A DNA stretch of 64,000 bases from Kaistella montana. GTDB lineage: Bacteria; Bacteroidota; Bacteroidia; Flavobacteriales; Weeksellaceae. Positions 8,030-15,987 of the stretch are shown here, piece by piece. Below the pieces are notes generated by a model, which worked only from the letters and a program-made list of their open reading frames with translations, made no database searches and was not told where the DNA came from. The DNA lies in assembly GCF_024436175.1 (NCBI RefSeq), contig NZ_JANFQP010000002.1:434001-498000 (forward strand). The letters run 5' to 3'. The stretch's first letter is position 1. Each line of letters begins with the position of its first letter. The position numbers were made by a program, and so were the translations under genes.

Positions 8030-8162
8030 AAATAGGCGATTTTTAAAAATTTATTAATATTTGCATAACATTCAATTATCTATATTATTAATGTAAATAT
8101 TATCAATTTAACAAAAATAAAGCGTTAAATTATTAATATTTTAGTAATTATTAAAATTTATC

Positions 8163-8192
8163 TTGCAAGTTTTGAAAAAAAAATTAAATTTG
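8163..8192 (+). promoter_or_regulatory. Promoter of gdhA
   Basis: TTG (8163-8165) and TAAATTTG (8185-8192) are 19 bases apart, which matches the Bacteroidota -33/-7 pattern TTTG-N19-TAnnTTTG. The start codon is 22 bases further on. The preceding 120 bases are extremely AT-rich and hold no gene. Confidence 0.65.
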
Positions 8193-8214
8193 TTGACAAT
8201 AATATTCAACCTTT

Positions 8215-9573
8215 ATGGAACACTATAATGTAGAGCAAAAAATTCAGGAGTTTATCGCCAAAATAGAGGCAAAAAACCCTAATGAGCCAGAATTCCTTCA
8301 GGCAGTAAAAGAAGTTGCGGTAACGGTAATTCCTTTTATCGCTACCAGAAAAGAATATACAGGAATGAAGCTTTTGGAAAGAATGGCAGAGCCCGAAAGA
8401 ACCATCATCTTCCGAGTTCCTTGGGTTGATGACAAAGGAGAAATCCAAGTGAACAGAGGATTCAGAATCCAAATGAACTCTGCAATTGGACCTTACAAAG
8501 GCGGAATCCGTTTCCATCCTACTGTAAATTTATCCGTTCTTAAATTTTTAGCATTCGAACAAACTTTCAAAAACTCTCTTACTACTTTGCCAATGGGCGG
8601 TGGAAAAGGAGGTTCAGATTTCGATCCACAAGGAAAATCGGATATGGAAGTGATGCGTTTTTGCCAAGCTTTCATGACGGAAATGTGCAAACATATTGGC
8701 CCAGAAACGGATGTTCCTGCAGGAGATATCGGAGTTGGAGCGAGAGAAATCGGATATTTATTCGGTCAATATAAAAAAATCAGAAACGAATTTACCGGAG
8801 TTCTTACCGGAAAAGGTCTTGCTTACGGTGGTTCATTGATTCGTCCGGAAGCAACTGGCTACGGCGTTGTTTATTTCGCTGAGCAAATGCTGAAAACTAT
8901 TGGACAAGATTTCAAAGGGAAAACAGTTACGGTTTCCGGTTTTGGAAATGTTGCGTGGGGTGTAATTAAAAAGGTAGAAGAATTAGGCGGAAAAGCGGTT
9001 ACCATCTCTGGTCCTGATGGCTATATTTATGATAAAGACGGTATCACCGGTGAAAAAATCGATTATCTATTAGAATTAAGAGCTTCCGGAAACAACCGTG
9101 CTGAAGATTATGCGAAGAAATTCCCTTCTGCCGAATTCCACGCTGGAAAACGTCCTTGGGAAGTGAAATGTGATGTCGCAATTCCTGCCGCAACACAAAA
9201 CGAACTTCACTTAGAAGATGCTAAAAACCTCGTTTCAAACGGCGTAATCTGCGTTACAGAAGCAGCGAACATGCCTTCAACTTTGGATGCCATCAATTAT
9301 TTCTTGGATAATAAAGTACTTTTCTCTCCCGGAAAAGCGTCCAATGCAGGTGGTGTAGCTACTTCAGGTTTGGAAATGACACAAAACTCCATCCGTTTGA
9401 ACTGGTCTTCCGAAGAAGTGGATGCAAGATTAAAAGAAATTATGATCGGAATCCACAAAGCTTGTAGAGATTACGGTAAAGAAGAAAACGGCTACGTAAA
9501 CTATGTGAAAGGTGCAAACATCGCTGGTTTCGTGAAAGTTGCTGAAGCAATGCTGGCTCAAGGAGTGGTATAA
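8215..9573 (+). CDS. gdhA: NADP-type glutamate dehydrogenase, 452 aa
   Basis: The enzyme makes glutamate from 2-oxoglutarate and ammonia in the cytoplasm. Length fits the hexameric small (about 450 aa) class. The substrate site is visible as PYKGGIRFHP near residue 93 and MGGGKGGSDFDP near 126; the nucleotide-binding loop is GFGNVAWGV near 242. The absence of an N- or C-terminal regulatory extension and the overall pattern favour NADPH use, as in E. coli GdhA, but cofactor preference cannot be proved by eye. It is a single-gene unit: own promoter upstream and a strong terminator directly after. With the type III glutamine synthetase at 28-30 kb it covers both routes of ammonium assimilation. 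Confidence 0.95.
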   Translation: MEHYNVEQKIQEFIAKIEAKNPNEPEFLQAVKEVAVTVIPFIATRKEYTGMKLLERMAEPERTIIFRVPWVDDKGEIQVNRGFRIQMNSAIGPYKGGIRFHPTVNLSVLKFLAFEQTFKNSLTTLPMGGGKGGSDFDPQGKSDMEVMRFCQAFMTEMCKHIGPETDVPAGDIGVGAREIGYLFGQYKKIRNEFTGVLTGKGLAYGGSLIRPEATGYGVVYFAEQMLKTIGQDFKGKTVTVSGFGNVAWGVIKKVEELGGKAVTISGPDGYIYDKDGITGEKIDYLLELRASGNNRAEDYAKKFPSAEFHAGKRPWEVKCDVAIPAATQNELHLEDAKNLVSNGVICVTEAANMPSTLDAINYFLDNKVLFSPGKASNAGGVATSGLEMTQNSIRLNWSSEEVDARLKEIMIGIHKACRDYGKEENGYVNYVKGANIAGFVKVAEAMLAQGVV

Positions 9574-9576
9574 AAC

Positions 9577-9610
9577 AAAAAGGTCTGAGGAAATTTCCCC
9601 AGACTTTTTT
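9577..9610 (+). terminator. gdhA terminator
   Basis: A hairpin built on GTCTG (9583-9587) and CAGAC (9600-9604), extended by GG/CC inside and A/T pairs outside, runs into six T. It begins a few bases after the gdhA stop. Confidence 0.85.
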
Positions 9611-9660
9611 CATTGATATTCCTGTCCCGGGAAAATGGGTAAAAAGTAAAATGAAAGGAT

Positions 9661-9687
9661 AAAAAGCATTGATTTTCAATGCTTTTT
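9661..9687. terminator. Second terminator hairpin, bidirectional
   Basis: AAAAAGCATTGA (9661-9672) and TCAATGCTTTTT (9676-9687) form a perfect 12-bp stem with a 3-base loop and A/T tails on both sides, so it could stop transcription from either strand. Confidence 0.75.
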
Positions 9688-9708
9688 ATTTTTGCTTATC
9701 ATCCACAA

Positions 9709-9734
9709 AAAATCCTGCGTTACTGCAGGATTTT
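9709..9734 (-). terminator. Terminator of the Lys/Glu-rich protein gene
   Basis: AAAATCCTGC (9709-9718) pairs with GCAGGATTTT (9725-9734). Read on the minus strand it ends in a run of six T and lies 29 bases past the stop of the gene at 9763. Confidence 0.75.
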
Positions 9735-9762
9735 CTTTCATTTTTACTTTTGGGAAATATTC

Positions 9763-10038
9763 TTACTTTTTCTCCTCGGTTTTTGTTGCAGAAACTTCTT
9801 GTTTGAGTTCCGCAGAAGTTTCTGTTTTTAGAGCTGCGGTTTCTTCTTCTTTTTTCACTGCTACACTTTCTTTTTTAAAAGTTGGCGCTTGTGCAGTTGC
9901 TTCTGCGTTTTCTTCAACTTTTACTTCTGTTTTTACCGCTTTGTCTGTTTTTGCTTCTTTAGCTACTTCGGTACTTTGTGCATTTGCTAAACTTACTCCT
10001 GCAGCTAAAAAAACGACTGCTAACAACGACTTTTTCAT
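9763..10038 (-). CDS. Small secreted low-complexity Lys/Glu/Ala/Thr-rich protein, 91 aa
   Basis: The signal peptide is clear (MKKSLLAVVFLAAGVSLANA, then QS). The mature part, about 70 residues, is built almost only from Lys, Glu, Ala, Thr, Val and Ser, with no aromatic residue except one Phe, and ends KTEEKK. It contains short loosely repeated units such as VKTEVKVEE, VAVKKEEE and ALKTETSAE. It is probably disordered or a single helix in the periplasm. I know no named family. It has its own terminator and ATG 10038 is supported by the signal peptide. An antisense frame of 122 codons over the same bases is a low-complexity shadow. Confidence 0.75.
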   Translation of the reverse strand: MKKSLLAVVFLAAGVSLANAQSTEVAKEAKTDKAVKTEVKVEENAEATAQAPTFKKESVAVKKEEETAALKTETSAELKQEVSATKTEEKK

Positions 10039-10149
10039 AATACTTTTTATTTTTGGTTAGTAATGATTTTAAAACGTCGTTTTTGGAGCAGAATTATATC
10101 AAGAGCTCAACTTTAACTGAATTTAAAAGAGTTTATGATTTATTTAGAT

Positions 10150-10641
10150 TCATTTCTTCTCCAGATTCCTCTGGATTTTTTCTACAAATTCGAAGGCTGC
10201 AGGACAAATTACCGTGTTTTTGATGGTGAGATGATTGATCTGGTAAATCTTCTTCCGATCGGTATGTGGAAATTCACGGCAAGCTTTCGGACGGACTTCG
10301 TAAATGGAACAAGTATTATCTGTATTCAGAAACCAGCAAGGTAAATCTTGCAAAACTTTGTCGTTTTCTTCGTCTGTTCTTAAATATTTCTGTTCAAAAT
10401 CTGCCGATTTCATGCGAAGATGTTTGGCGATTCTCTCGATATCTTTTTCGGTAAAAAGCGGACCCGTCGTTTTGCAACAATTGGCGCATTGCAAACAATC
10501 AATTTTACTGAAAACCTCATCGTGAGTATCCTGAACGATATAATCGAGATTTTTCGGGGGGCGTTTTTTCAGGTTATCGAGAAACTTTTTATGTTCTTTC
10601 TGTTTGAGAAGCGCCTGATTTTTATAGAATTCTAAATTCAT
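10150..10641 (-). CDS. YkgJ-family cysteine-cluster protein, 163 aa
   Basis: The protein carries the CxxCxxCC cluster (CLQCANCC near residues 54-61) and a second pair of cysteines (CSIYEVRPKAC near 111-121), preceded by another Cys in LPCWFLN near 101. This is the YkgJ / UPF0153 pattern (Fe-S or Zn binding; CxxCxxCC family). A helical N-terminus rich in Lys precedes it. Family members are cytoplasmic and poorly characterised; binding of an iron-sulfur cluster or zinc is suspected from the motif. No signal peptide is seen. The -7 box lies only 4 bases before the ATG. No operon partner is evident. Confidence 0.88.
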   Translation of the reverse strand: MNLEFYKNQALLKQKEHKKFLDNLKKRPPKNLDYIVQDTHDEVFSKIDCLQCANCCKTTGPLFTEKDIERIAKHLRMKSADFEQKYLRTDEENDKVLQDLPCWFLNTDNTCSIYEVRPKACREFPHTDRKKIYQINHLTIKNTVICPAAFEFVEKIQRNLEKK

Positions 10642-10645
10642 GATG

Positions 10646-10653
10646 CAAAAGTA
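10646..10653 (-). promoter_or_regulatory. -7 box TACTTTTG abutting the ykgJ-like start
   Basis: On the minus strand this TAnnTTTG match ends 4 bases before the start codon at 10641, implying a transcript with no leader (inference). The -33 element is not clear. Confidence 0.45.
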
Positions 10654-10688
10654 AGTTTATTTTGGAAAATAAATGGTCGATAAATTCC

Positions 10689-10790
10689 GAACCGCGGCCG
10701 CGATAGTAGCGGTTACCCCGCAAGGAGGCGGCGGAACGAAGTGGAGCCGCCGACTGAGGAGTAGTAGCGGATAGCGCGAATTGTCCGCCC
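10689..10790. repeat. GC-rich palindromic intergenic repeat (REP-like candidate)
   Basis: About 100 bases of GC-rich sequence stand out from the AT-rich surroundings. They include AACCGC (10690-10695) pairing with GCGGTT (10709-10714) and GGCGGC (10727-10732) pairing with GCCGCC (10746-10751), plus repeated GTAGCGG-type words. It lies in the intergenic space between the YkgJ-like gene and the globin. I recall similar stretches scattered in Chryseobacterium-like genomes, so a dispersed repeat is likely; only one copy is visible in this window. A short spurious frame crosses it on the minus strand. Confidence 0.6.
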
Positions 10791-10836
10791 AAAATATTTA
10801 ATAAAGAAATCATGCGAATCTCTTCGTGAAAAATCT

Positions 10837-10844
10837 TAAATTTG
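10837..10844 (+). promoter_or_regulatory. -7 box TAAATTTG abutting the globin start
   Basis: The box ends 4 bases before the ATG at 10849. If it is used, the mRNA starts at or inside the start codon. Another ATG at 10845 is out of frame. Confidence 0.45.
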
Positions 10845-10848
10845 ATGT

Positions 10849-11226
10849 ATGAAAAAGCTGGAAACAAGAGAAGATATTGAGTTGCTCGTCAATCGGTTTT
10901 ATGATAAAGTTGCTGATGATGAAACGATTGGCTTTTTTTTCAATGACGTAGCAAAAGTGAATTGGGAAAAGCATTTGCCGAAGATGTATTCATTTTGGGA
11001 AACACTGCTTTTCGGACAAATTTCTTATAAAGGTAATCCTATGGCGATGCATTTTCCGATTAATGAAAAAGTAGCGATGGAGAAAGAACATTTTGCCCAT
11101 TGGGTAAAACTGTGGACGGAAACTGTGGAAGAAAATTTTGTAGGTGAAATGGCAGAAACCGCGATTTACAAAGCCACCAATATCGCCAATTTGATGGCAC
11201 ATAAGATGCAAATGGCAAGAAGATAA
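10849..11226 (+). CDS. Group III truncated haemoglobin, 125 aa
   Basis: The length and motif pattern match group III truncated globins: an N-terminal helix (EDIELLVNRFYDKV), the FFFNDVAKVNWEKHLPKMYSFW-type segment with aromatic residues at the distal pocket, and the proximal histidine in the EHFAHWVKLW segment near residue 84. Such proteins bind haem and O2 or NO in the cytoplasm; physiological roles are mostly unproven. The gene is monocistronic, between a GC-rich repeat and a convergent Ca/H antiporter gene. A weak GGGCG/CGCCC hairpin follows the stop. Confidence 0.9.
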   Translation: MKKLETREDIELLVNRFYDKVADDETIGFFFNDVAKVNWEKHLPKMYSFWETLLFGQISYKGNPMAMHFPINEKVAMEKEHFAHWVKLWTETVEENFVGEMAETAIYKATNIANLMAHKMQMARR

Positions 11227-11268
11227 ACGGGCGATTCCCTTTTCATTGAGAAAACCGCCCATTTTATT

Positions 11269-12345
11269 TTAAGGAACGATTACCGTAAAAATATACGCCG
11301 CTAAATTGACGAGAAGCACCGTCCCGTAAAGGTGATTGGTTTTTCCTCTACTGAGCGAAAGCATGACTGTAAATACGGATAATGCAAGCAAAATAATCGA
11401 TTTCATATCCAATCCCAGAACAAAAGGGATATCGAAAACCACGCAAACTACCGAAACTGCAGGAATTGTTAAACCAACACTTGCCAACGCAGAACCTAAT
11501 CCCAAATTAATAGAAGACTGAATTTGATTATTTCGCGCTGCTCGAATCGCAGCTAAACCTTCGGGTAATAATACAACGGAAGCAATAATTACACCCACCA
11601 AAGCTCTCGGAGCACCAATATTTTCTACGAAATCTTCAATCACTGGTGAAAGTCCTTTTGCCATAAAAATTACCACGGCAAGGCAAACGATTAGCAAAAA
11701 TAAACTGATAATAGTTTTCGCATTGCTTGGCGGATCGGCTTCATGAGTCGTATGATCAGGTTCTTCAACGATAAAGTAATTTCTGTGACGTACGGTTTGC
11801 AGCATTAGAAAAGATCCATACACTACCAAACAAGCCAGCGAAACAAAAATAAGTTGAGAATTGGTATAGAAAGGTCCGCGCGCACTGGAGGTAAAATTGG
11901 GTAAAATCAATGTAAGAACGAGAATGGCTACCAAACTCACCAAATAAGTAGTCGCAGAACTGCGCATGAAAAGTTGTTCCTTATATTTCCAACTTCCAAT
12001 CCAGATACAAATTCCCAAAATTCCATTGAGAATAAGCATTACAGCAGCAAAAACGGTATCGCGAGCGTAGGTCATGGCGCCTTCTCCACCGGAAAGCATA
12101 AAAGAAATAATCAAACCTACCTCCAATATCGTGATACAAATTGCGAGAATAATTGTTCCGTAAGGTTCACCCACTTTATGAGCGACCACCTCGGCGTGGT
12201 GTACCGCTGCTAAAACGGTTGCAAATAACAAGAGAGCGCCAGTGATATTAGCGAAAATAGTGTCAGTAAGAAATCCTCCAAGATAAAATACCGACGCTAA
12301 AACCGGGAAAACGACCGTCCAGCTTAACATATTTTTTATTTTCAT
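11269..12345 (-). CDS. Calcium/cation:proton antiporter (CaCA family, ChaA-like), 358 aa
   Basis: This is an integral membrane protein with about 11 hydrophobic segments. The two CaCA alpha-repeats are visible: HHAEVVAHKVGEPYGTIILA near residues 53-72 and the later RALVGVIIASVVLLPEGLAA, both with the conserved acidic residue and the GE/PEG turns characteristic of cation exchangers. It should export Ca2+ (or Na+/K+) in exchange for protons. The frame opens 9 codons upstream at 12372, but the hydrophilic extension lacks support and MKIKNML at 12345 is preferred. It lies 63 bases after the DUF6122 gene and could be the tail of the same minus-strand transcript. Confidence 0.85.
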   Translation of the reverse strand: MKIKNMLSWTVVFPVLASVFYLGGFLTDTIFANITGALLLFATVLAAVHHAEVVAHKVGEPYGTIILAICITILEVGLIISFMLSGGEGAMTYARDTVFAAVMLILNGILGICIWIGSWKYKEQLFMRSSATTYLVSLVAILVLTLILPNFTSSARGPFYTNSQLIFVSLACLVVYGSFLMLQTVRHRNYFIVEEPDHTTHEADPPSNAKTIISLFLLIVCLAVVIFMAKGLSPVIEDFVENIGAPRALVGVIIASVVLLPEGLAAIRAARNNQIQSSINLGLGSALASVGLTIPAVSVVCVVFDIPFVLGLDMKSIILLALSVFTVMLSLSRGKTNHLYGTVLLVNLAAYIFTVIVP

Positions 12346-12408
12346 AAATTTTCGATTTTTACAATTATACAAAAAATCTATTGAAAATCAAAACGTTTTA
12401 GATAAAAC

Positions 12409-12753
12409 TTATCGATAAATTAATTTCCAAAGGTAGAAATCCTGAAAATCGGTAATCATATGAATAACCAATCCTAAGGCAATAATTCTATAATTTCCTT
12501 TCAGAAAAATAAACCCTAAGAAATAAAGCGCAACTATTGGATAGGAATGCAAAGGATGAAAACCAACGCTACTTCTATCAGGATCGAAAATCGGGTGAGC
12601 AAAAAGATGATCCAAATCGACCAGCATTGTTGCAAGCATCAGTAAATAAGCTTTTTGCCAATTATTTTGGAAGAAAACTTTAGCCACCAACAAAGGAAAT
12701 ACAAAATGAAAAAAGTAATGAACAAACTCGCGGATGTAGAAGAGGTTTTCCAT
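12409..12753 (-). CDS. DUF6122 family membrane protein, 114 aa
   Basis: This is a small, histidine-rich membrane protein with about four hydrophobic segments. Conserved-looking motifs are HYFFHFVFPLL near the start, DLDHLFAHPIFDPDR in the middle and HSYP, then HMITDFQD near the end. The repeated His and Asp at membrane edges resemble metal-dependent membrane hydrolases such as the YdjM family, but that is only a resemblance. Its ATG overlaps the stop of the AlkD-like gene by one base (TAATG), so translation is probably coupled. Function unknown. Confidence 0.75.
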   Translation of the reverse strand: MENLFYIREFVHYFFHFVFPLLVAKVFFQNNWQKAYLLMLATMLVDLDHLFAHPIFDPDRSSVGFHPLHSYPIVALYFLGFIFLKGNYRIIALGLVIHMITDFQDFYLWKLIYR

Positions 12754-13475
12754 TAAATTCTACCTTTTAAATAATCTTGTCTAAGACCTTCATCTAACTT
12801 CTCAATCGCATAACGAAGGGAAGTTCGAGGCATTTTCTGGTAATGTTCATTAAGAAAACTGAGCAATTCTTCTTCATTTTTTCCACCCATTTCTCGAAGC
12901 AGCCAACCATTCGCTTTTTGCATCAAATCGTGGGGATGTTGTAGATTTTTTAGAACCAATTCTTTCATCAAATCAAATTCTCCTTTCTTCACATGATGCA
13001 TCGTTGCAACCACCGCCATTCTTTTGCTCCATAAACTTTCTTCTTCCGAAAGTGCTTTCAACACACGATTATCATTGTTTTCAAAACAAAATCTTCCTAA
13101 AATTTTATAGCAAGAATTATCTACCAAATCCCAATTGTTGACGTATTTTTTTTGTCTTAAATAAAACTCAACAAATTCCGATTTTTCTTCCGCAGATTTC
13201 GATTTTTCGAATTTGGAAACCAACATCAACAGCGCACAATGGCGATGTTCATGGATTTTTGAAGTTAGAAGTTCACTTAACTCTTCCAACGAAATGCTCG
13301 CAAAATATTCCTTTGCAATTTTCCTTTGATCCGGTACAGTAACCCCGATGAATTGGTCGCCTTCTGCATATTCGCCCTTTCCTGTTTTAAAAAAACGTGG
13401 AAAAAATTCAGCTTTTTCGGGAAGTGCCAACACTTTTAAAGCTTCTTTGATCTCAAAAGATATTTTGCTTTTCAT
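12753..13475 (-). CDS. DNA alkylation repair protein, AlkD-like HEAT-repeat glycosylase, 240 aa
   Basis: The protein is all helical and made of HEAT-like repeats typical of the AlkC/AlkD superfamily; GVTVPDQRKIAKEY near 43-56, NNWDLVDNSCYKILG near 112-126 and SLWSKRMAVVAT near 148-159 match family positions, including the WD and W-x-R residues lining the DNA groove. AlkD removes N3- and N7-alkylated purines. Length (about 230-240 aa) is normal. It starts 2 bases after hflX ends and overlaps the DUF6122 start, so hflX-alkD-DUF6122 looks like one operon. Confidence 0.88.
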   Translation of the reverse strand: MKSKISFEIKEALKVLALPEKAEFFPRFFKTGKGEYAEGDQFIGVTVPDQRKIAKEYFASISLEELSELLTSKIHEHRHCALLMLVSKFEKSKSAEEKSEFVEFYLRQKKYVNNWDLVDNSCYKILGRFCFENNDNRVLKALSEEESLWSKRMAVVATMHHVKKGEFDLMKELVLKNLQHPHDLMQKANGWLLREMGGKNEEELLSFLNEHYQKMPRTSLRYAIEKLDEGLRQDYLKGRI

Positions 13476-13477
13476 TT

Positions 13478-14695
13478 TTATTCTCCAGCTTCTTCGTCGT
13501 CGTAATATTCAAACAAGAAATCGTTGTAAGGAAATCGTGAAATGTGAATTTTCAAAACCTCATCGTAAATAATTTTTTTCATCTCCGAGAAATTTTCTTT
13601 GGTCAAAGCCGAAATGAAAACCGTCGGATACTTCGATTTCGACATCCAGGTTTTCTTCCATTCTTCGAGCGAAATATTTTTGCGAGTTTCTGGTGTTAAA
13701 TCATCTTCATCCTTTTTTTCGTAAGTGAAATCGTCTATCTTATTGAAAACCATAATCATCGGTTTCTGATGCGCATTGATTTCCATTAAAATCTGGTTGA
13801 CAGAATTGATGTGATCTTCGAAACTTTCATGCGAAATATCCACTACATGAATCAGCAAATCTGCTTCACGAACTTCATCCAAAGTCGATTTGAAACTTTC
13901 AACAAGCTGAGTGGGAAGCTTTCGGATGAAACCAACCGTATCGGTTAGCAAAAACGGCAAATTCCCGATCACTACCTTTCTTACCGTAGTGTCAAGTGTT
14001 GCAAAAAGTTTGTTTTCCGCAAAAACTTCCGATTTGGAAATGGCATTCATCAAAGTTGATTTTCCAACGTTGGTGTAGCCTACAAGCGCTGCACGCACCA
14101 CTTTTCCACGGTTTTGGCGCTGTGTTGACATTTGCTTGTCGATGGTTTTCAGTTTTTCTTTCAATAATGAAATTCTATCGCGGATAATTCGTCGGTCGGT
14201 TTCAATTTCGGTTTCACCCGGACCTCTCATCCCGATTCCCCCTTTTTGTCTTTCGAGGTGAGTCCACATTCTGGTCAACCTCGGCAAAAGATACTGATAT
14301 TGAGCTAATTCCACCTGAGTTCTTGCGTAAGAAGTTTGCGCTCTTTGCGCGAAAATATCGAGAATCAAGTTGGTTCTATCGAGGATTTTTACTTCAATTT
14401 CTTTTTCAAGATTTTTAAGCTGTGAAGGCGAAAGTTCATCATCAAAAATGATGGTATTGATGTGATTTTCTTTCACATACTCTCTAATTTCTTGAGCTTT
14501 TCCACTTCCGATGAAGGTTTTAGAATCTGGCTGAGTAAGTTTTTGGGTAAATCTCTTCACCACGGTAGCTCCTGCAGTTAAAGCAAGAAACTCGAGTTCA
14601 TCCATGTATTCTATGACCTTATCTTCGTCTTGGTTTTGGGTAATTACACCCACGAGTACGGCTTTTTCGTACAAATGTTCTTTATTATCTAACAT
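13478..14695 (-). CDS. hflX: GTPase HflX, 405 aa
   Basis: HflX is a ribosome-associated GTPase that splits stalled or hibernating ribosomes. The N-terminal HflX domain and coiled-coil are followed by the linker with GGIGMRGPGETEIETDRR near 154-171 and the G domain: G1 GYTNVGKSTL near 204, G3 DTVGFIRKLP, and G4 NKID near 305. The C-terminus ends in an acidic tail (YYDDEEAGE). Length is typical of Bacteroidota HflX. It is the head of the tightly packed hflX-alkD-DUF6122 group, with SemiSWEET and META genes just upstream on the same strand. Confidence 0.95.
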   Translation of the reverse strand: MLDNKEHLYEKAVLVGVITQNQDEDKVIEYMDELEFLALTAGATVVKRFTQKLTQPDSKTFIGSGKAQEIREYVKENHINTIIFDDELSPSQLKNLEKEIEVKILDRTNLILDIFAQRAQTSYARTQVELAQYQYLLPRLTRMWTHLERQKGGIGMRGPGETEIETDRRIIRDRISLLKEKLKTIDKQMSTQRQNRGKVVRAALVGYTNVGKSTLMNAISKSEVFAENKLFATLDTTVRKVVIGNLPFLLTDTVGFIRKLPTQLVESFKSTLDEVREADLLIHVVDISHESFEDHINSVNQILMEINAHQKPMIMVFNKIDDFTYEKKDEDDLTPETRKNISLEEWKKTWMSKSKYPTVFISALTKENFSEMKKIIYDEVLKIHISRFPYNDFLFEYYDDEEAGE

Positions 14696-14727
14696 ATATT
14701 TTTCTCTCTAATCTGTATTTCACAAAA

Positions 14728-15000
14728 TTAGTTTTTTTCTTTGTTATAAATGAGCTTTAGCACGATCAAAATCATCGTAGCAACCACCGAAATACTGTTG
14801 GTGACAATCATTGAAATATGATTTTTCCCTATTCCAAACCACAACCATAAACCGCTACTCAAAACTCCTATAATACAAGTAATTATAGAAATTTCTTCGG
14901 CCGATTTTTCTTTTAGAATTTTAATAATTTGAGGAACAAAAAGCGCTGAAGACAACCCTCCTGCCACAAATCCTATAATTTCAGAGTTGATATTCATCAT
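14728..15000 (-). CDS. SemiSWEET-type sugar transporter, 90 aa
   Basis: The protein is a single triple-helix bundle with three membrane segments and the PQ-loop signature in helix 1 (SSALFVPQIIKIL), which is the layout of bacterial SemiSWEETs (MtN3/saliva family). SemiSWEETs work as dimers and carry mono- or disaccharides by facilitated diffusion. The conserved Trp and Asn positions appear in LWLWFGIG and IVTNSISVVAT. Two adjacent ATG codons (15000, 14997) are both plausible. It lies 15 bases after the META lipoprotein gene and 32 bases before hflX. Confidence 0.88.
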   Translation of the reverse strand: MMNINSEIIGFVAGGLSSALFVPQIIKILKEKSAEEISIITCIIGVLSSGLWLWFGIGKNHISMIVTNSISVVATMILIVLKLIYNKEKN

Positions 15001-15015
15001 TCACCTGTTAAAAGA

Positions 15016-15438
15016 TTAATCCCAGTCGGCAGCTACAAATTTCATTGAACTTCCGTCTTTCGATTTGAGGGTTAAAAAATGTCCTTCGATTTTATAATGA
15101 ACCATTGTAGGGAAAGCTTTTCCAAAAGCCTCTTCTAGTTTCATGGCATCTTGACAATACATCATTGTGCTTCCTATTCCCGAGAAAGCAACTGTTCCAT
15201 CTCCCTTAAAATCTGCTTTCATAAATATTCTGTTGCAACCCATGTTGGCACCGTACTGATCTCTAGTACTTAAATCCAAATTCGCACCTTTTTTCATCAA
15301 AAAATCTTTCGTGTAATCCTGAAATTCAATCAGCATCCATTTTCTGTTGATTTGCTCTGAAACTTGATTTCTCGAGGAGCAGTTTAACATTATTAATAAT
15401 CCAAAAACAAAAGCCAGACTCTTTAAAATATTTTTCAT
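15016..15438 (-). CDS. META domain lipoprotein (HslJ-like), 140 aa
   Basis: A signal peptide with lipobox (LLIMLNC, then SS) marks it as a lipoprotein. The rest is a single META domain: KWMLIEFQDY, then GANMGCNRIFMKADF, a GTVAFSGIGSTMMYC segment and the closing strand LTLKSKDGSSMKF. The NxGCN and the MxC motif with two cysteines match HslJ-type META proteins, which in E. coli are linked to novobiocin resistance and heat shock; no enzymatic role is known. The frame opens 7 codons upstream, but MKNILKS at 15438 gives a normal signal peptide. Confidence 0.85.
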   Translation of the reverse strand: MKNILKSLAFVFGLLIMLNCSSRNQVSEQINRKWMLIEFQDYTKDFLMKKGANLDLSTRDQYGANMGCNRIFMKADFKGDGTVAFSGIGSTMMYCQDAMKLEEAFGKAFPTMVHYKIEGHFLTLKSKDGSSMKFVAADWD

Positions 15439-15510
15439 TATAATTTTTTTGAACAGCATTCCATTTTTATGCCGTGATTTTAATTAAATTTGAATTCAGT
15501 TTAGATTAAA

Positions 15511-15987
15511 ATGACACAAGATCACATTTCATTTAAAGGAAAAATCACTCAACATGGCAAAATAAATGCAGCATATGTTGAATTTCCTTTTTCTACAGAA
15601 GAACTTTTCGGGAAAAAAGGACAAGTGAAAATCAAAGCAATTTTCGATGATCATGTAGAATATCGTGGAAGTTTAGCCAAAATGAAAAGCAATTTCCACA
15701 TGCTCGGATTGACCCAAGAAATCAGAGAAAAATTGGATAAAACTTTTGGGGATGAAGTATCTGTAAAACTCTGGGAAGATAAAGAAGAACGCATTGTAGA
15801 AATTCCCGATGATGTAAAAATTGTCTTTAATGAAAATCTAAAAGCCAAGGAACTTTTCGACAAAATGAGCTATACTCACCGAAAAGAGTACATTCGATGG
15901 ATTGTGGAAGCCAAAAAACCCGAAACCCGCGAAAACAGAAAAGTGAAAATGATCGAAATGATTCTCGCAGGAAAAAAAGGAATATAA
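15511..15987 (+). CDS. YdeI/DUF1905 family protein, 158 aa
   Basis: The N-terminal part (residues about 5-85) is a DUF1905 beta-barrel-like domain with KGQVKIKAIFDDHVEYRGS; the C-terminal third has the YdeI/OmpD-associated motif AKELFDKMSYTHRKEYIRWI and AKKPETRENR, seen in family members described as bacteriocin-protection or OmpD-associated proteins. The actual biochemical role is unknown. No signal peptide is present. Its stop shares a base with the ATG of the following GNAT gene (TAATG), suggesting translational coupling. Confidence 0.82.
   Translation: MTQDHISFKGKITQHGKINAAYVEFPFSTEELFGKKGQVKIKAIFDDHVEYRGSLAKMKSNFHMLGLTQEIREKLDKTFGDEVSVKLWEDKEERIVEIPDDVKIVFNENLKAKELFDKMSYTHRKEYIRWIVEAKKPETRENRKVKMIEMILAGKKGI

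Noticed and set aside
9692-10060. 122-codon plus-strand frame rich in Ser, Phe and Ala
   Set aside because: It is the antisense of the low-complexity Lys/Glu-rich secreted protein; the minus-strand gene has a proper signal peptide and terminator.
10622-10867. 81-codon minus-strand frame across the GC-rich repeat
   Set aside because: It overlaps the start regions of two real genes and owes its openness to the GC-rich repeat; no sensible domain.
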